27,152 nt of DNA from Pseudomonadota bacterium (GTDB taxonomy: Bacteria > Pseudomonadota > Gammaproteobacteria > Burkholderiales > Ferrovaceae): the NCBI GenBank assembly GCA_021811005.1, contig JAJZPY010000008.1, positions 1-27,152 on the forward strand, written 5' to 3'. Shown here one piece after another: positions 1 through 8,429 of this stretch. A model generated the notes under the pieces. That model was not told the origin of the DNA. It was given only the letters and a program-made list of their open reading frames with translations, and searched no databases. Each line of letters begins with the position of its first letter. The stretch's first letter is position 1. The position numbers and the translations under genes were made by a program.

Positions 1-1727
1 TGGCCGTCTTCCGGGTACATGGCAATGCCGATGGAAGGCGTGATGACCAGTTCGTGCGGTCCGATCCAGCACGGCGCCGCGATGGTTTCCATGAGCTTGT
101 CCGCCACCTGCGCCGCGCCGTTGGCATCGCAGCCGGGCAGGATGAAAATGAATTCGTCGCCCCCCAGGCGCGACACCGTGTCCACGGCACGCAGTCCCTG
201 CTGGATGCGGCGTGACACTTCCACCAGCAGGCGGTCGCCGATGCTGTGACCCAGGGTGTCGTTCACGTCCTTGAAGTGGTCGAGGTCCAGGAACATGACG
301 GCCATGGGTTCCATGGCGCGTTCGGCCATGTGCAGCGCATAGTTGAAGTGGTCCTGCAGCAGCACGCGGTTGGGCAGCCCGGTGAGCTGGTCGAAATGGG
401 CCAGGTAGGAGAGCTGTTCCTCGGTGCGCTTTTTTTCCGTGACGTCGTTCTTGATGGACAGGTAACCCGTGGTGCGGCCCTGCGCATCGCGGATAGGCGA
501 GATGAGCACGGACACGTCGTACTCTTCGCCGTTTTTCTTGCGGTTGATGAATTCGCCCTGCCACGACCGGCCCGCCATCAGGTGTATCCACAGGTCGTCG
601 TAGGTGCTGCGCGGGGTCTTGCCCGACTGCAGCAGGCGCGGGTTTTTCCCCAGCACTTCATCCTGCAGGTAGCCGGTCTTGTCCAGGAACGCCTGGTTCA
701 CGTACACGATGTTGCCGCCGAGGTCGGTGATGGTGATGCTGGAAGGGCTTTGCTCCACGGCCTGGGAGAGCTTGCGGATCTGCTCCTCGTTGCGCTTGAG
801 GTCGGTGATGTCCTTGGCGATGCCTTCGATGAGGGATTCGCCATCGCGGGTGCGGATTTCCATGGCGCGGTCGAGCACCCATTTCCATTCGCCGCGCGCA
901 TCGCGCAGGCGATACGCCACGGAAAACACTTGGTTCTGTCCGGCCTCGCGAATGGCCGCTTCCACCGCCTGGCGGTCCTCGGGATGGACCGACTCGTTCC
1001 AGATGTGGGGGTGGTCATAGAGGTATTGCAGGGGGTAGCCCAGCAACTCTTCCGCCCGCTGGCTGTAGAACAGGCCGCCGCGCCGGCTGGAATAGACGTA
1101 CACCGTGTCCGGCAGGTTTTCCACCAGGCGCCGGTACTTGGATTCGCTTTCGCGCAGCTGCGCGGCTGCCTCGCTGCGCGCCGTGGCCGTGCGCAGGCTC
1201 AGCACGGCAAACACCAGGCCGCCGGCCAGCTCTTCCAGCAGCCGCACTTCCTCCGGGTTGAAGGCTTCGGGCTCGCGCGCGTACAGGGTGAGCGCCCCGA
1301 AGGCGCGCCCGTCCTCCACCAGCGGCAACGCGATGCTGGCCTGGTAACCCTGCTCCAGGGCCGCCTTGCGCCACGGCTTCATGCGCGGGTTGGTGAGCCA
1401 GTTCTGGTTGACCTGCGTGCTGCCGGTGCGGATGGCGGTGCCGGTGGGGCCCTGCCCCAGCTCGGTGTCGGCCCAGCTCACGCGGATGCGGCCGAGGTAG
1501 CCTTCCTCGTGCCCGGAATGGGCCACCGGGCGCACGGTTTTTTCCTCGTCGGATTCGGCATAGCCCACCCAGGCCATGAGGTAGCCGCCATGGTCCACCA
1601 TCTGGTGGCAGATGTCGGTCAGCAGCTGGCGCTCTTCCTGCGCGTGGATGACGATGTCATAGCAGGAACTGAGCAACCGCAGGGTGCGGTTGAGGCGCAG
1701 CGGGGTATCGTCAGCGGACGTGTCCAA
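1..1727 (-). CDS. GAF-PAS-PAS-GGDEF diguanylate cyclase (C-terminus beyond window edge)
   Basis: Reading the minus strand from 1727 gives about 575 codons open to the left edge. A GAF-like region (roughly residues 15-160) is followed by two PAS domains (about 175-300 and 300-420; the second contains ITDLGGNIVYVNQAF) and a GGDEF domain with FDQLTGLPNR and RLGGDEF. The RxxD inhibitory site (RAVD, five residues before GGDEF) is present, so c-di-GMP synthesis with product feedback is expected. The protein appears cytoplasmic, with no membrane segment. The proposed start is a TTG two bases after the upstream gene's stop; CTG at 1733 is possible, since the frame is closed by a TGA just upstream and no ATG is available near the GAF start. 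An AAGGA lies 12-18 bases before these codons. It probably forms an operon with the GAF-GGDEF gene to the right. An EAL domain could follow outside the window. Confidence 0.85.
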   Translation of the reverse strand, partial: MDTSADDTPLRLNRTLRLLSSCYDIVIHAQEERQLLTDICHQMVDHGGYLMAWVGYAESDEEKTVRPVAHSGHEEGYLGRIRVSWADTELGQGPTGTAIRTGSTQVNQNWLTNPRMKPWRKAALEQGYQASIALPLVEDGRAFGALTLYAREPEAFNPEEVRLLEELAGGLVFAVLSLRTATARSEAAAQLRESESKYRRLVENLPDTVYVYSSRRGGLFYSQRAEELLGYPLQYLYDHPHIWNESVHPEDRQAVEAAIREAGQNQVFSVAYRLRDARGEWKWVLDRAMEIRTRDGESLIEGIAKDITDLKRNEEQIRKLSQAVEQSPSSITITDLGGNIVYVNQAFLDKTGYLQDEVLGKNPRLLQSGKTPRSTYDDLWIHLMAGRSWQGEFINRKKNGEEYDVSVLISPIRDAQGRTTGYLSIKNDVTEKKRTEEQLSYLAHFDQLTGLPNRVLLQDHFNYALHMAERAMEPMAVMFLDLDHFKDVNDTLGHSIGDRLLVEVSRRIQQGLRAVDTVSRLGGDEFIFILPGCDANGAAQVADKLMETIAAPCWIGPHELVITPSIGIAMYPEDG

Positions 1728-1729
1728 GA

Positions 1730-2764
1730 TCAGGTCGGGCCAGGGGTTCCTTTTTTCTCATCGTACATGCGCCGGTCGGCCAGCTCCAGCGCCTGCTGCA
1801 TGTTGTTGCCGGTTTCCGAGAGGGCAGCCACGCCCACCGCCCCGCCGGCTTCCGCCAGCCCCGTTTCCTCGCGCACCGCCTGGAACACGGCCGCCATGCG
1901 CTCGCGCACCGAGGCCATGTCGGGCGAAGCGGCCGCGGGCGACAGGATGACGAACTCGTCGCCGCCCACGCGGTACATGAAATCGTTGGCGCGCAGGCCG
2001 CGCTGCAGGGCGGCGCCGAAGGCCTTGATGAGGCGGTCGCCGGCCGAGTGGCCGTGGCGGTCGTTGACGAGCTTCAATCCGTTCAGGTCCACGATGGTGG
2101 CCAGCAGGTCCGCATACTGTCCGGAAGCCACGAGCTGGGCGATGCGCGGCATGTCCGTCTCCAGTCCGCGGCGGTTGCCCAGGCCCGTCATGGCATCCGT
2201 GTTGGCGCGCTTTTCCGCCGCTTCCACCGCGGCCAGGTTCTGCAGCAGCAGCTTGCGGCTGTCCAGGCGCAGCTCCATGGTTTCCATCACGGTGGCGGCC
2301 AGGTCCTGCAGCGATGCCCGGTCCGCTTCGCCAAATTCACGCGGTTCGCGGTCGATCACGCAGAAGGTGCCGATGTTGTGCCCGTCGCGCGTCTTGAGCG
2401 GCGCGCCGGCGTAAAAACGCAGGCCGAATTCGCCTGCCACCAGGGGGTTGGACAGGGCCAGCGCGTCGGCGCGGGCGTCTTCGTACACCAGCACGTCGTC
2501 CTGCAGGATGCAGGAGGCGCACAGGCCGGGGTCGCGCCCCACTTCGCTCACGTCCAGTCCCAGGCGCGACTTGAACCAGATGCGGTCCACGTCCACCACG
2601 GTGACGATGGCGATGGGGACGCGGAACAGGTGTCCGGCCAGGCGGGTCAGGCGGTCGTAGGCGCCGTCGGGCGGCGTGTCGAGAATACCGAGGTTCTGGA
2701 TGGCGGCCAGCCGCAACCGCTCGTCATGCGCACCCGGCGTTGCGGGCGTGTCTTGCGAGTCCAT
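1730..2764 (-). CDS. GAF-GGDEF diguanylate cyclase
   Basis: This 344-aa protein has an N-terminal GAF domain (about 20-165, including VDVDRIWFKSRLGL and LRFYAGAPL, typical of GAF-GGDEF proteins) and a C-terminal GGDEF domain (about 185-340). The active-site signature is intact at residues 267-271 (RVGGDEF) and the RxxD inhibitory site is at 258-261 (RAND). It should condense two GTP to c-di-GMP in the cytoplasm under control of a ligand or redox signal sensed by GAF. No signal peptide or membrane segment is seen. Its stop is two bases before the start of the next diguanylate cyclase, so the two are probably co-transcribed and translationally coupled. The specific input signal cannot be deduced. 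Confidence 0.9.
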   Translation of the reverse strand: MDSQDTPATPGAHDERLRLAAIQNLGILDTPPDGAYDRLTRLAGHLFRVPIAIVTVVDVDRIWFKSRLGLDVSEVGRDPGLCASCILQDDVLVYEDARADALALSNPLVAGEFGLRFYAGAPLKTRDGHNIGTFCVIDREPREFGEADRASLQDLAATVMETMELRLDSRKLLLQNLAAVEAAEKRANTDAMTGLGNRRGLETDMPRIAQLVASGQYADLLATIVDLNGLKLVNDRHGHSAGDRLIKAFGAALQRGLRANDFMYRVGGDEFVILSPAAASPDMASVRERMAAVFQAVREETGLAEAGGAVGVAALSETGNNMQQALELADRRMYDEKKGTPGPT

Positions 2765-2869
2765 GGCACATTCCCCTGTGGTCTGCCGGCAGCCTGGGCA
2801 CCCGGCGGTTTTTCTTGTTGTTGACCGGCCAGTGTACTCCTGCCCGGCAGAGCTGTCAGAGCCCCGCCT

Positions 2870-3484
2870 TCAGTAGCGGTGCAGCACCCCCTGCACCAGG
2901 CGCACGCGGTCCCCCACCACGAAGGAGGGGTCGGCCTGCTGCGTGAAGGTGTGCACGCGCCCGTCTTCCATGCGCACCGTGATTTCGTGCACGCGCGTGC
3001 TGCGCGCACGCTCCTCGATTTCGCGCCCGGCGAGCCCCCCGCCCACGGCGCCGGCAATGGTGGCCAGGTCCTTGCCGCCGCCGCTGCCCACCTGGTGGCC
3101 CAGGATGCCGCCCACCAGGCCGCCGGCCACCAGGCCCAGGGGCGTGGTCTCACCCGGCTTTTCCACCAGGCGGATGGACGTGATCACGCCGCAGGTGGTG
3201 CACACCGGCGGCGGCGCGGAACCGGGTGGCGGCATCATGCCGGGTGCGGAGCCGGGCGGCGGCACCAGCCCGCGCGACGCCTGGGGTGACGGGCCGGGCA
3301 GCGGCCCCAGCAGGGGTTGGCCCGGCGTTGCAGGCATTTCCGGAGCTGCCGCCGGCGCGTCCGGTGCCTTGCTGCGCCCGGGCAGCACGCCGGTAAGGGC
3401 CGCGATGCCCACCACGCAAAAAACGATGACGGCCACCGAAGCGGCAATGATGAAGGGACTGGTTTTGGGTGCAGGGGCATTCAT
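2870..3484 (-). CDS. glycine-zipper 2TM-domain envelope protein
   Basis: This 204-aa protein begins with a short basic stretch and a hydrophobic anchor (about residues 10-32). A Pro/Gly/Ala-rich linker follows (about 38-92, with repeated PPPGSAPG units). The C-terminal domain contains a glycine zipper (LGLVAGGLVGGILGHQVG, then IAGAVGGGLAGREIE) and a small beta-rich tail (VRMEDGRVHTFTQQ). This is the layout of the glycine-zipper 2TM / SlyB-PcP-like family, which sits in the envelope. Unlike SlyB there is no lipobox cysteine at the N-terminus, so it is probably an inner-membrane-anchored periplasmic protein rather than a lipoprotein. A CxxC (CTTC) lies before the zipper. The function is not established. 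Confidence 0.8.
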   Translation of the reverse strand: MNAPAPKTSPFIIAASVAVIVFCVVGIAALTGVLPGRSKAPDAPAAAPEMPATPGQPLLGPLPGPSPQASRGLVPPPGSAPGMMPPPGSAPPPVCTTCGVITSIRLVEKPGETTPLGLVAGGLVGGILGHQVGSGGGKDLATIAGAVGGGLAGREIEERARSTRVHEITVRMEDGRVHTFTQQADPSFVVGDRVRLVQGVLHRY

Positions 3485-3563
3485 GAATGGGGACTCCAGT
3501 GTGTGCGCAGACCAAACGGAACTTCAACAGCTTTCCATTATGCCCCTGCCGGCGCGAGGTCCG

Positions 3564-4403
3564 CTAGCGCCGCCCGCCACCCGAAGCCCGACGCAGCACC
3601 CAGTCCATGGCACGCCCGGGGAGCACGCGCTTGAGCCAGGCAAAAGCCACGGCCGGCACCGTGACCGGATAGCGCAGGCGCGGGTGCGGCGACTCCAGCG
3701 CATGGATCACGCGCGCCAGCACCGCCTGCGGCGGCAGGGTGAAGGGCGCCGCCGGGCCGGGCTGGGCCAGGCGCGCGCGCTGGGCTTCGTAACGGGCGCG
3801 GTGCACGCTGCGCACCCAGTCGATATGGCGTTCGAAATGCGGCACGGCGTTTTCGCGGAAGCGGCTTTCGATGGGCCCCGGCTCCACCAGCGCCACGTGG
3901 ATGCCGCTGCCGTGCAGCTCGTGACGCAGGGTGTCGGTGAGGCCTTCCAGGGCGAACTTGGCGGCGTTGTAGGCGCCGCGGTAGGGCATGGCGGCATAGC
4001 CCAGCACCGAACTGTTCATGACGATGCGCCCGTGCCCCTGGGCGCGCATCACCGGCAGGATGCGGTTGGTGAGTTCCACCCAGCCGAACAGGTTGGTTTC
4101 GAACTGGGCACGCAGCGCCGCGCGCGAAAGGTCTTCCACCGCCCCCAGCTGGCCGTAGCCGCCGTTGTTGAAAAGCGCGTCCAGGCGCCCGCCGGTGCGT
4201 GCCAGCACGTCCTCCACGGCAGCCCGGATGCTGGCGGAATCGTCCAGGTCGAGGGGCAGGCTTTCAAACCCTTGTGCCTGCAGGCGCGCCACGTCGGCAG
4301 CGCCGCGGGCGGTGGCGAACACGCGCCAGCCGCGCGCGGCCAGCCCCTGCGCCACGGCGGCGCCGATACCGGAGGAACAGCCCGTGATGAGGATGGTTTT
4401 CAT
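3564..4403 (-). CDS. short-chain dehydrogenase/reductase (SDR)
   Basis: This is a 279-aa classical SDR. The cofactor motif TGCSSGIG is at residues 7-14, NNGG (in place of the usual NNAG) at 79-82, the catalytic Ser at 131-132, and YNAAK (Tyr145, Lys149) completes the active site. It resembles SDRs of the retinol/17-beta-hydroxysteroid dehydrogenase-like type that act on lipophilic alcohols or ketones, but the substrate cannot be told. The frame continues 32 codons upstream, but the start at 4403 is chosen because MKTILITG is the normal SDR N-terminus and AAGGA lies seven bases before it. It is transcribed divergently from the Tad-like gene across a ~90-bp gap. Confidence 0.9.
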   Translation of the reverse strand: MKTILITGCSSGIGAAVAQGLAARGWRVFATARGAADVARLQAQGFESLPLDLDDSASIRAAVEDVLARTGGRLDALFNNGGYGQLGAVEDLSRAALRAQFETNLFGWVELTNRILPVMRAQGHGRIVMNSSVLGYAAMPYRGAYNAAKFALEGLTDTLRHELHGSGIHVALVEPGPIESRFRENAVPHFERHIDWVRSVHRARYEAQRARLAQPGPAAPFTLPPQAVLARVIHALESPHPRLRYPVTVPAVAFAWLKRVLPGRAMDWVLRRASGGGRR

Positions 4404-4492
4404 GACGTCCTTGCAGGAAAAATGCTGACTGCCCAACATACCCCAAACCTGCCACAATGGGCGCCACGCCGGGTAAAAAACCGGGAGGTGCC

Positions 4493-5497
4493 ATGACAAA
4501 AAACCTGCACTCGCAACGCGGCGCCATCGCCTTCATCGTGGCGGCTGCCTTGGTGGGACTGCTGGCCATCGTGGCCCTGGCCGTGGACATCGGCCACCTG
4601 CTGGTGGTGCGCAACCAGGCGCAGAACGCCGTGGATGCCGCCGCGCTGCGCGGCGCCACCTTTCTCTACACGGCCGGCAGCAACACGCCGGATTTCTCGT
4701 CCTCGGGGCCTGCGGTGACCAACGCCACCCGCACCGTCCCCCTCAACATCGCGGTCACGGCCAACGACACCCTCGCCGTCACCGCCAACTATTGGCCCGT
4801 GCTGAGTACCTCCGCCAAGACCAGTGACGCCGCCATCCAGGTGTCGCTCACCAAGCAGGTGCCGCTCTACTTCGCGCCCATTTTCGGCATGCACCAGAGC
4901 AACGTGTCCGCCACCGCCATCGCCATCGTGCAAAGTCCCACCGTGATGGGGCCGGGTGGCCTGAACATGCCGCTCGCCATCGGCGCCTGCATGTACAACC
5001 TGTACTGGAACAGCAGCACCAACCAGCCCGTGAACGATCCCGCCACCGGCCAGCCCTATGTGTTCCAGGTCAGCTCCAGCTACGGTTACGGCAACCCCAC
5101 CTGCTATTCCGGACAATGGACGCCGCTTTCCAGCAGCCAGGACAACAGCGATTCCACCATCCAGAACGCGCTCGCCCAGGGCAACAGCAGCACGCTCAAG
5201 CCGGGCGATTCGCTCTGGCTGCAGAGCGGCAGCGAAAGCGACCTGTACAACCTGGTCAACAACTGCAGCGCGGAAGGCAACCGCAGCTGCGAATATTCCA
5301 CCACCCCCGTGGTGACGGGCATCGTGGCCGGCAGCGAACAGACCATCACGGCCATGGCCTGCCTGCACATCCTGTCCGCCACGGGCGGCAGCGGCAAGTA
5401 CGTGACGGTGCAGATGTCCACCGGTTGCTCGCCCAAAAATGCCAGCGGTTCCGGCACTTCCTACGGCGTGGTGGGGCCGCCCAAGCTCGCCCAGTGA
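4493..5497 (+). CDS. Tad/TadG-like membrane-anchored protein
   Basis: This is a 334-aa protein. Its N-terminus has the typical Tad (PF13400-type) sequence: QRGAIAFIVAAALVGLLAIV forms a hydrophobic anchor at about residues 8-33, followed by VDIGHLLVVRNQAQNAVDAAALRGA. The remainder is a Ser/Thr/Asn-rich extracytoplasmic domain with several cysteines. TadG/TadE-like proteins belong to Flp/Tad pilus systems, but no tadA, tadB, tadC, cpaB or flp gene is nearby, so a role in a pilus is not supported by context. The start at 4493 is chosen because GGGAGG lies just before it; an upstream in-frame start at 4457 would precede the Tad motif with an atypical extension. Its 3' end faces the ABC-F gene 24 bases away. 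Confidence 0.8.
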   Translation: MTKNLHSQRGAIAFIVAAALVGLLAIVALAVDIGHLLVVRNQAQNAVDAAALRGATFLYTAGSNTPDFSSSGPAVTNATRTVPLNIAVTANDTLAVTANYWPVLSTSAKTSDAAIQVSLTKQVPLYFAPIFGMHQSNVSATAIAIVQSPTVMGPGGLNMPLAIGACMYNLYWNSSTNQPVNDPATGQPYVFQVSSSYGYGNPTCYSGQWTPLSSSQDNSDSTIQNALAQGNSSTLKPGDSLWLQSGSESDLYNLVNNCSAEGNRSCEYSTTPVVTGIVAGSEQTITAMACLHILSATGGSGKYVTVQMSTGCSPKNASGSGTSYGVVGPPKLAQ

Positions 5498-5521
5498 TGA
5501 ACCCCTGCGCCCGGATCGCGG

Positions 5522-7399
5522 CTAGGCGCCGCTCGAGCGCAGCCACTCCTCTTCAAGAGCGGCCAGTTCCGTTTCCAGCGCCTGCAGGCGCGTGCCGATG
5601 GCCGCGATGTCGGCCGCCACGGTAAGTCCTTCCAGGCGCTGGTGCAGGGCATCGCGTTCGCGGTTGAGCCCTTCCATCTGCCGTTCCAGTTTTTCCAGCA
5701 CGCGGCGCGACACCTTGGGCGGGGCCTGGGGCGCCGCGACCGGTGCCGGCGGCGCAGCCGGACGCGCCGGCCTGGGGGCCGCTTCGCGCGCGCGGCGCGC
5801 TTCTTCCAGCAGGAAACGCTGGTAGTCGTCCAGGTCGCCTTCGAACGGCGCCACGCTCCCGCGCGCCACCAGCCAGAATTCGTCGCACACGGTGCGCAGC
5901 AGGGCACGGTCGTGGCTCACCAGCAGCACCGTGCCTTCGAATTCGTTGAGCGCCACGGACAGTGCTTCGCGCGTGGCGAGATCCAGGTGGTTGGTGGGCT
6001 CGTCCAGCAGCAGCAGGTTGGGGCGCTGCCACACGATGAGGGCCAGCACCAGGCGCGCCTTTTCGCCGCCGCTCAAAGTGCCCACGGCCTGCCCGATGCG
6101 TTCGCCGCCAAAGTGGAACTGCCCCAGCACGTTGCGCAGCGCCTGTTCGCGCGTGTCCTGACCGCACAGACGCCCTTCCGCCGACAGGGTGCGCGCCAGG
6201 CGCAGGAAATGTCCGAGCGGGGTGTCGCAAGGTTCCAGCAGGTCCATTTCCTGCTGCGCGAAATACCCGATGGACAGGCCCTTGCCGCGCGTGAGGTCGC
6301 CCGCCAGCGGCGGGAGCGTGCCCACCATGGTTTTGACCAGGGTGGACTTGCCCTGGCCGTTGGCGCCCAGAATGCCGATGCGCTGGCCCGCCAGCACGGT
6401 GGCGTTGACCTGCTGCAGCACGCCGCGCCCGGAATAGCCCGCGCTCACGCCCTGCAGCGTGAGCATGGGATTGGGCAGCGCCGCCGGCGGCTGGAATTCA
6501 AACGTGAAATCGGCTTCGGCCAGCAGCGGCGCCACCTGCGTCAGGCGTGCCAGCGCCTTGACCCGGCTTTGCGCCTGCTTGGCCTTGCTGGCCTTGGCCT
6601 TGAAACGATCGATGAACTGCTGCAGGTGAGCCACCTGCGCCTGCTGCTTTTCATAGGCGCTCTGCTGCAGGGCCAGCTGGGCCGCGCGCTGGGTTTCAAA
6701 CGTGCTGTAGTTGCCGCCGTAGCGCGTGAGCCGCCCCTGTTCCAGATGCACCGTCACGCGCGTGACCGCATCGAGAAACTCGCGGTCGTGGCTGATGACC
6801 AGGAGCGTGCCGGGGTAGCGCTGCAGCCAGGCTTCCAGCCACACCAGGGCATCCAGGTCCAGGTGGTTGGTGGGCTCGTCCAGCAGCAGCAGGTCGGAAG
6901 GGCACATGAGCGCGCGCGCCAGCTGCAGGCGCATGCGCCACCCCCCGGAAAAGCTGTTGACGGGCTGGGTGAAGGCCGCCACCGGAAAACCCAGGCCCAG
7001 AATCAGGGACTGGGCACGCGACGGCGCCTCGTGCACGCCGGCTTCTTCCAGCTGCAGGTAGGCATGCGCCATGCGCTCGCCGTCGCCGCTCGCTTCCGCC
7101 GCCGCCACTTCCTCCTGGGCCGCCACCAGGGCCGTGTCGCCCTGCATCACAAAACGGGTGGCGCTCTCCTCCGTTTCCGGCAGCTCCTGCGACACCTGCG
7201 CCAGGCGCGCCTGGGCCGGCACATGGCAGCTGCCGCCGTCTTCGTGCAGGGTGCCGGCCAGCAGTGCAAACAGCGAAGACTTGCCCGCGCCGTTGCGCCC
7301 CACCAGCCCCACTTTCTCGCCCGCATGGAGCGTGAGCGAGGCGTCGTCGAGCACCACGTGGGCGCCGCGGCGCAGCGTGAGGGATTTGAGGGTGATCAT
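5522..7399 (-). CDS. yheS: ABC-F family ATPase, YheS type
   Basis: This 625-aa protein has two ABC ATPase domains and no membrane segments. Walker A motifs are GRNGAGKSS (about 34-42) and GANGQGKST. Signature motifs are FSGGWRMRLQLARAL and LSGGEKARLVLAL, and each half has LLLLDEPTNHLDL. The linker between domains carries the basic helix KAKASKAKQAQSRVKAL, and a coiled-coil tail follows domain two (about 540-625). Length, motif spelling and linker match E. coli YheS closely, so a ribosome-associated translation factor is expected rather than a transporter. The leader before the ATG is pyrimidine-rich with no Shine-Dalgarno sequence; the start is fixed by homology (MITLKSLTLRRG). Confidence 0.93.
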   Translation of the reverse strand: MITLKSLTLRRGAHVVLDDASLTLHAGEKVGLVGRNGAGKSSLFALLAGTLHEDGGSCHVPAQARLAQVSQELPETEESATRFVMQGDTALVAAQEEVAAAEASGDGERMAHAYLQLEEAGVHEAPSRAQSLILGLGFPVAAFTQPVNSFSGGWRMRLQLARALMCPSDLLLLDEPTNHLDLDALVWLEAWLQRYPGTLLVISHDREFLDAVTRVTVHLEQGRLTRYGGNYSTFETQRAAQLALQQSAYEKQQAQVAHLQQFIDRFKAKASKAKQAQSRVKALARLTQVAPLLAEADFTFEFQPPAALPNPMLTLQGVSAGYSGRGVLQQVNATVLAGQRIGILGANGQGKSTLVKTMVGTLPPLAGDLTRGKGLSIGYFAQQEMDLLEPCDTPLGHFLRLARTLSAEGRLCGQDTREQALRNVLGQFHFGGERIGQAVGTLSGGEKARLVLALIVWQRPNLLLLDEPTNHLDLATREALSVALNEFEGTVLLVSHDRALLRTVCDEFWLVARGSVAPFEGDLDDYQRFLLEEARRAREAAPRPARPAAPPAPVAAPQAPPKVSRRVLEKLERQMEGLNRERDALHQRLEGLTVAADIAAIGTRLQALETELAALEEEWLRSSGA

Positions 7400-7468
7400 G
7401 GGAAGGAAAAATCGAAAGGCGGCATTTTAGCATGGCACGGCCGCGGCCTTGGGAGCGGTGTCCTGGGG

Positions 7469-7474
7469 TATGAT
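7469..7474 (+). promoter_or_regulatory. candidate -10 element (TATGAT) for the membrane-protein gene
   Basis: TATGAT lies about 30 bases before the GTG at 7504. It would start transcription near 7481, which rules out the in-frame GTG at 7477 as the translation start. No good -35 is seen at 17 bp. Transcription would be divergent from the ABC-F gene. Confidence 0.4.
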
Positions 7475-7503
7475 TCGTGCTGCAAACCCATTCGGAGCAG
7501 CCC

Positions 7504-8241
7504 GTGGCCCAGGAACCCAACTTGTTCGATCCGGAGGAAGAGAGCGGATTCTTTTCGGATATGAAGGTCCTGATTTCACTGCTGGCCTTTGTGCTGTCGT
7601 GCATCGCGCTCGCCTGGACCTTCACCAACAAGATGGAAGAGGAACAGCGCTGGAGCGCCCTCAACAACGCCCACCTGGTACTGCAGGACGCAAAAATGCT
7701 GCCTGCCGCCAAATTCTCCCTGGCCGACGCGGCGGCCAAGCCCTGGGGTTACCCGCCCACGCTGTTCAATGGCGATCTGCAGAACGAAGCGCTGCTCTAC
7801 AGCGTGCTCCTGTTGCGCGATGCCAAAAGCGCCAAACCGCTGGAAGCGGCGCACCGCGTGAACACGGTGGACGAAGCCACGCAGGAAATGGCGCGCCTCA
7901 ACCTGACGGCGGACCAGGTGGTGCTGGCGCGCGTGCTGCGCGCCGCCTTCGCGCTGCAGAACATCGGGCGCACCACGGCGCACCACGTGATTCTCACGGC
8001 CGACATGCAGGATCCCTCGGCCAAGGACAGCGGCTGGCATCCGGTCGCTGCGGAAACCCTGCAGTCGGACATCGGCCCGGCCCAGTCGCGCACGGTGCGC
8101 TTTGACGTGACCCTGCCGCTGGATGCCCTGCCCAAAACCCTGTCCTTCCGCCTCCATGCGGAATACGAAGACGATACCGGCAAGGCGCGCGCGGCCGACC
8201 TGATCGCCACCTGGGACGGCGTCAAGAACCTCTGGAACTGA
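7504..8241 (+). CDS. single-pass membrane protein, unknown function
   Basis: This 245-aa protein has an acidic N-terminal tail (FDPEEESGFFSD), one transmembrane segment (about residues 20-40, VLISLLAFVLSCIALAWTF) and a soluble, probably periplasmic domain. The latter has an alpha-helical part followed by a beta-rich region (about 140-235) that may be an immunoglobulin-like fold, similar in style to proteins with DUF3426-like C-termini; I do not recognise a named family with confidence. GTG at 7504 is chosen over GTG at 7477 because GGAG lies at 7494-7497 and a -10-like element sits at 7469-7474. It stands alone, divergent from the ABC-F gene and upstream of the Thr-rich protein gene. Confidence 0.7.
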   Translation: MAQEPNLFDPEEESGFFSDMKVLISLLAFVLSCIALAWTFTNKMEEEQRWSALNNAHLVLQDAKMLPAAKFSLADAAAKPWGYPPTLFNGDLQNEALLYSVLLLRDAKSAKPLEAAHRVNTVDEATQEMARLNLTADQVVLARVLRAAFALQNIGRTTAHHVILTADMQDPSAKDSGWHPVAAETLQSDIGPAQSRTVRFDVTLPLDALPKTLSFRLHAEYEDDTGKARAADLIATWDGVKNLWN

Positions 8242-8294
8242 CCCCCGCAGCACCCGGCTCGACCCCGAAAAAGCGGCAACCCTCCCAAAGCACA

Positions 8295-8316
8295 AAAATA
8301 ACCATTTGATTATTTT
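8295..8316. repeat. AT-rich inverted repeat upstream of Thr-rich gene
   Basis: AAAATAA and TTATTTT form a perfect 7-bp inverted repeat around an 8-base loop. It follows the membrane-protein gene (stop 8241) and precedes the Thr-rich gene. It could be a weak terminator or part of the promoter of the downstream gene. Confidence 0.4.
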
Positions 8317-8354
8317 TAACTTTTAATGGGGACTTGCTTTTTCTTTGTCGTTAT

Positions 8355-8367
8355 GGGAAATTTTCCC
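8355..8367. promoter_or_regulatory. 13-bp palindrome GGGAAATTTTCCC
   Basis: This is a perfect 6-bp inverted repeat about a central T, located 62 bp before the ATG of the Thr-rich protein. Its position fits an operator. The regulator is unknown. Confidence 0.35.
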
Positions 8368-8429
8368 ACAACAGGCAACGCACACGGGACCGCCCGCCTG
8401 TTCATCCAACAAACACAAAGGAGCACGGC

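Noticed and set aside
246..2414. Long plus-strand open frame (722 codons) across the diguanylate cyclase genes
   Set aside because: It is antisense to clear PAS/GAF/GGDEF domains; its His/Val/Gln-rich composition is typical of GC-rich antisense frames.
2943..4496. Plus-strand open frame of 517 codons over the glycine-zipper and SDR genes
   Set aside because: Antisense to two recognisable proteins, with no domain of its own.
7477..7503. GTG at 7477 as start of the single-pass membrane protein
   Set aside because: It would lie at or before the transcription start predicted from TATGAT at 7469-7474, whereas GTG at 7504 has GGAG at proper spacing.
5642..7564. Plus-strand open frame of 640 codons across the ABC-F gene
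   Set aside because: Antisense to a full-length YheS-type protein with all motifs intact.
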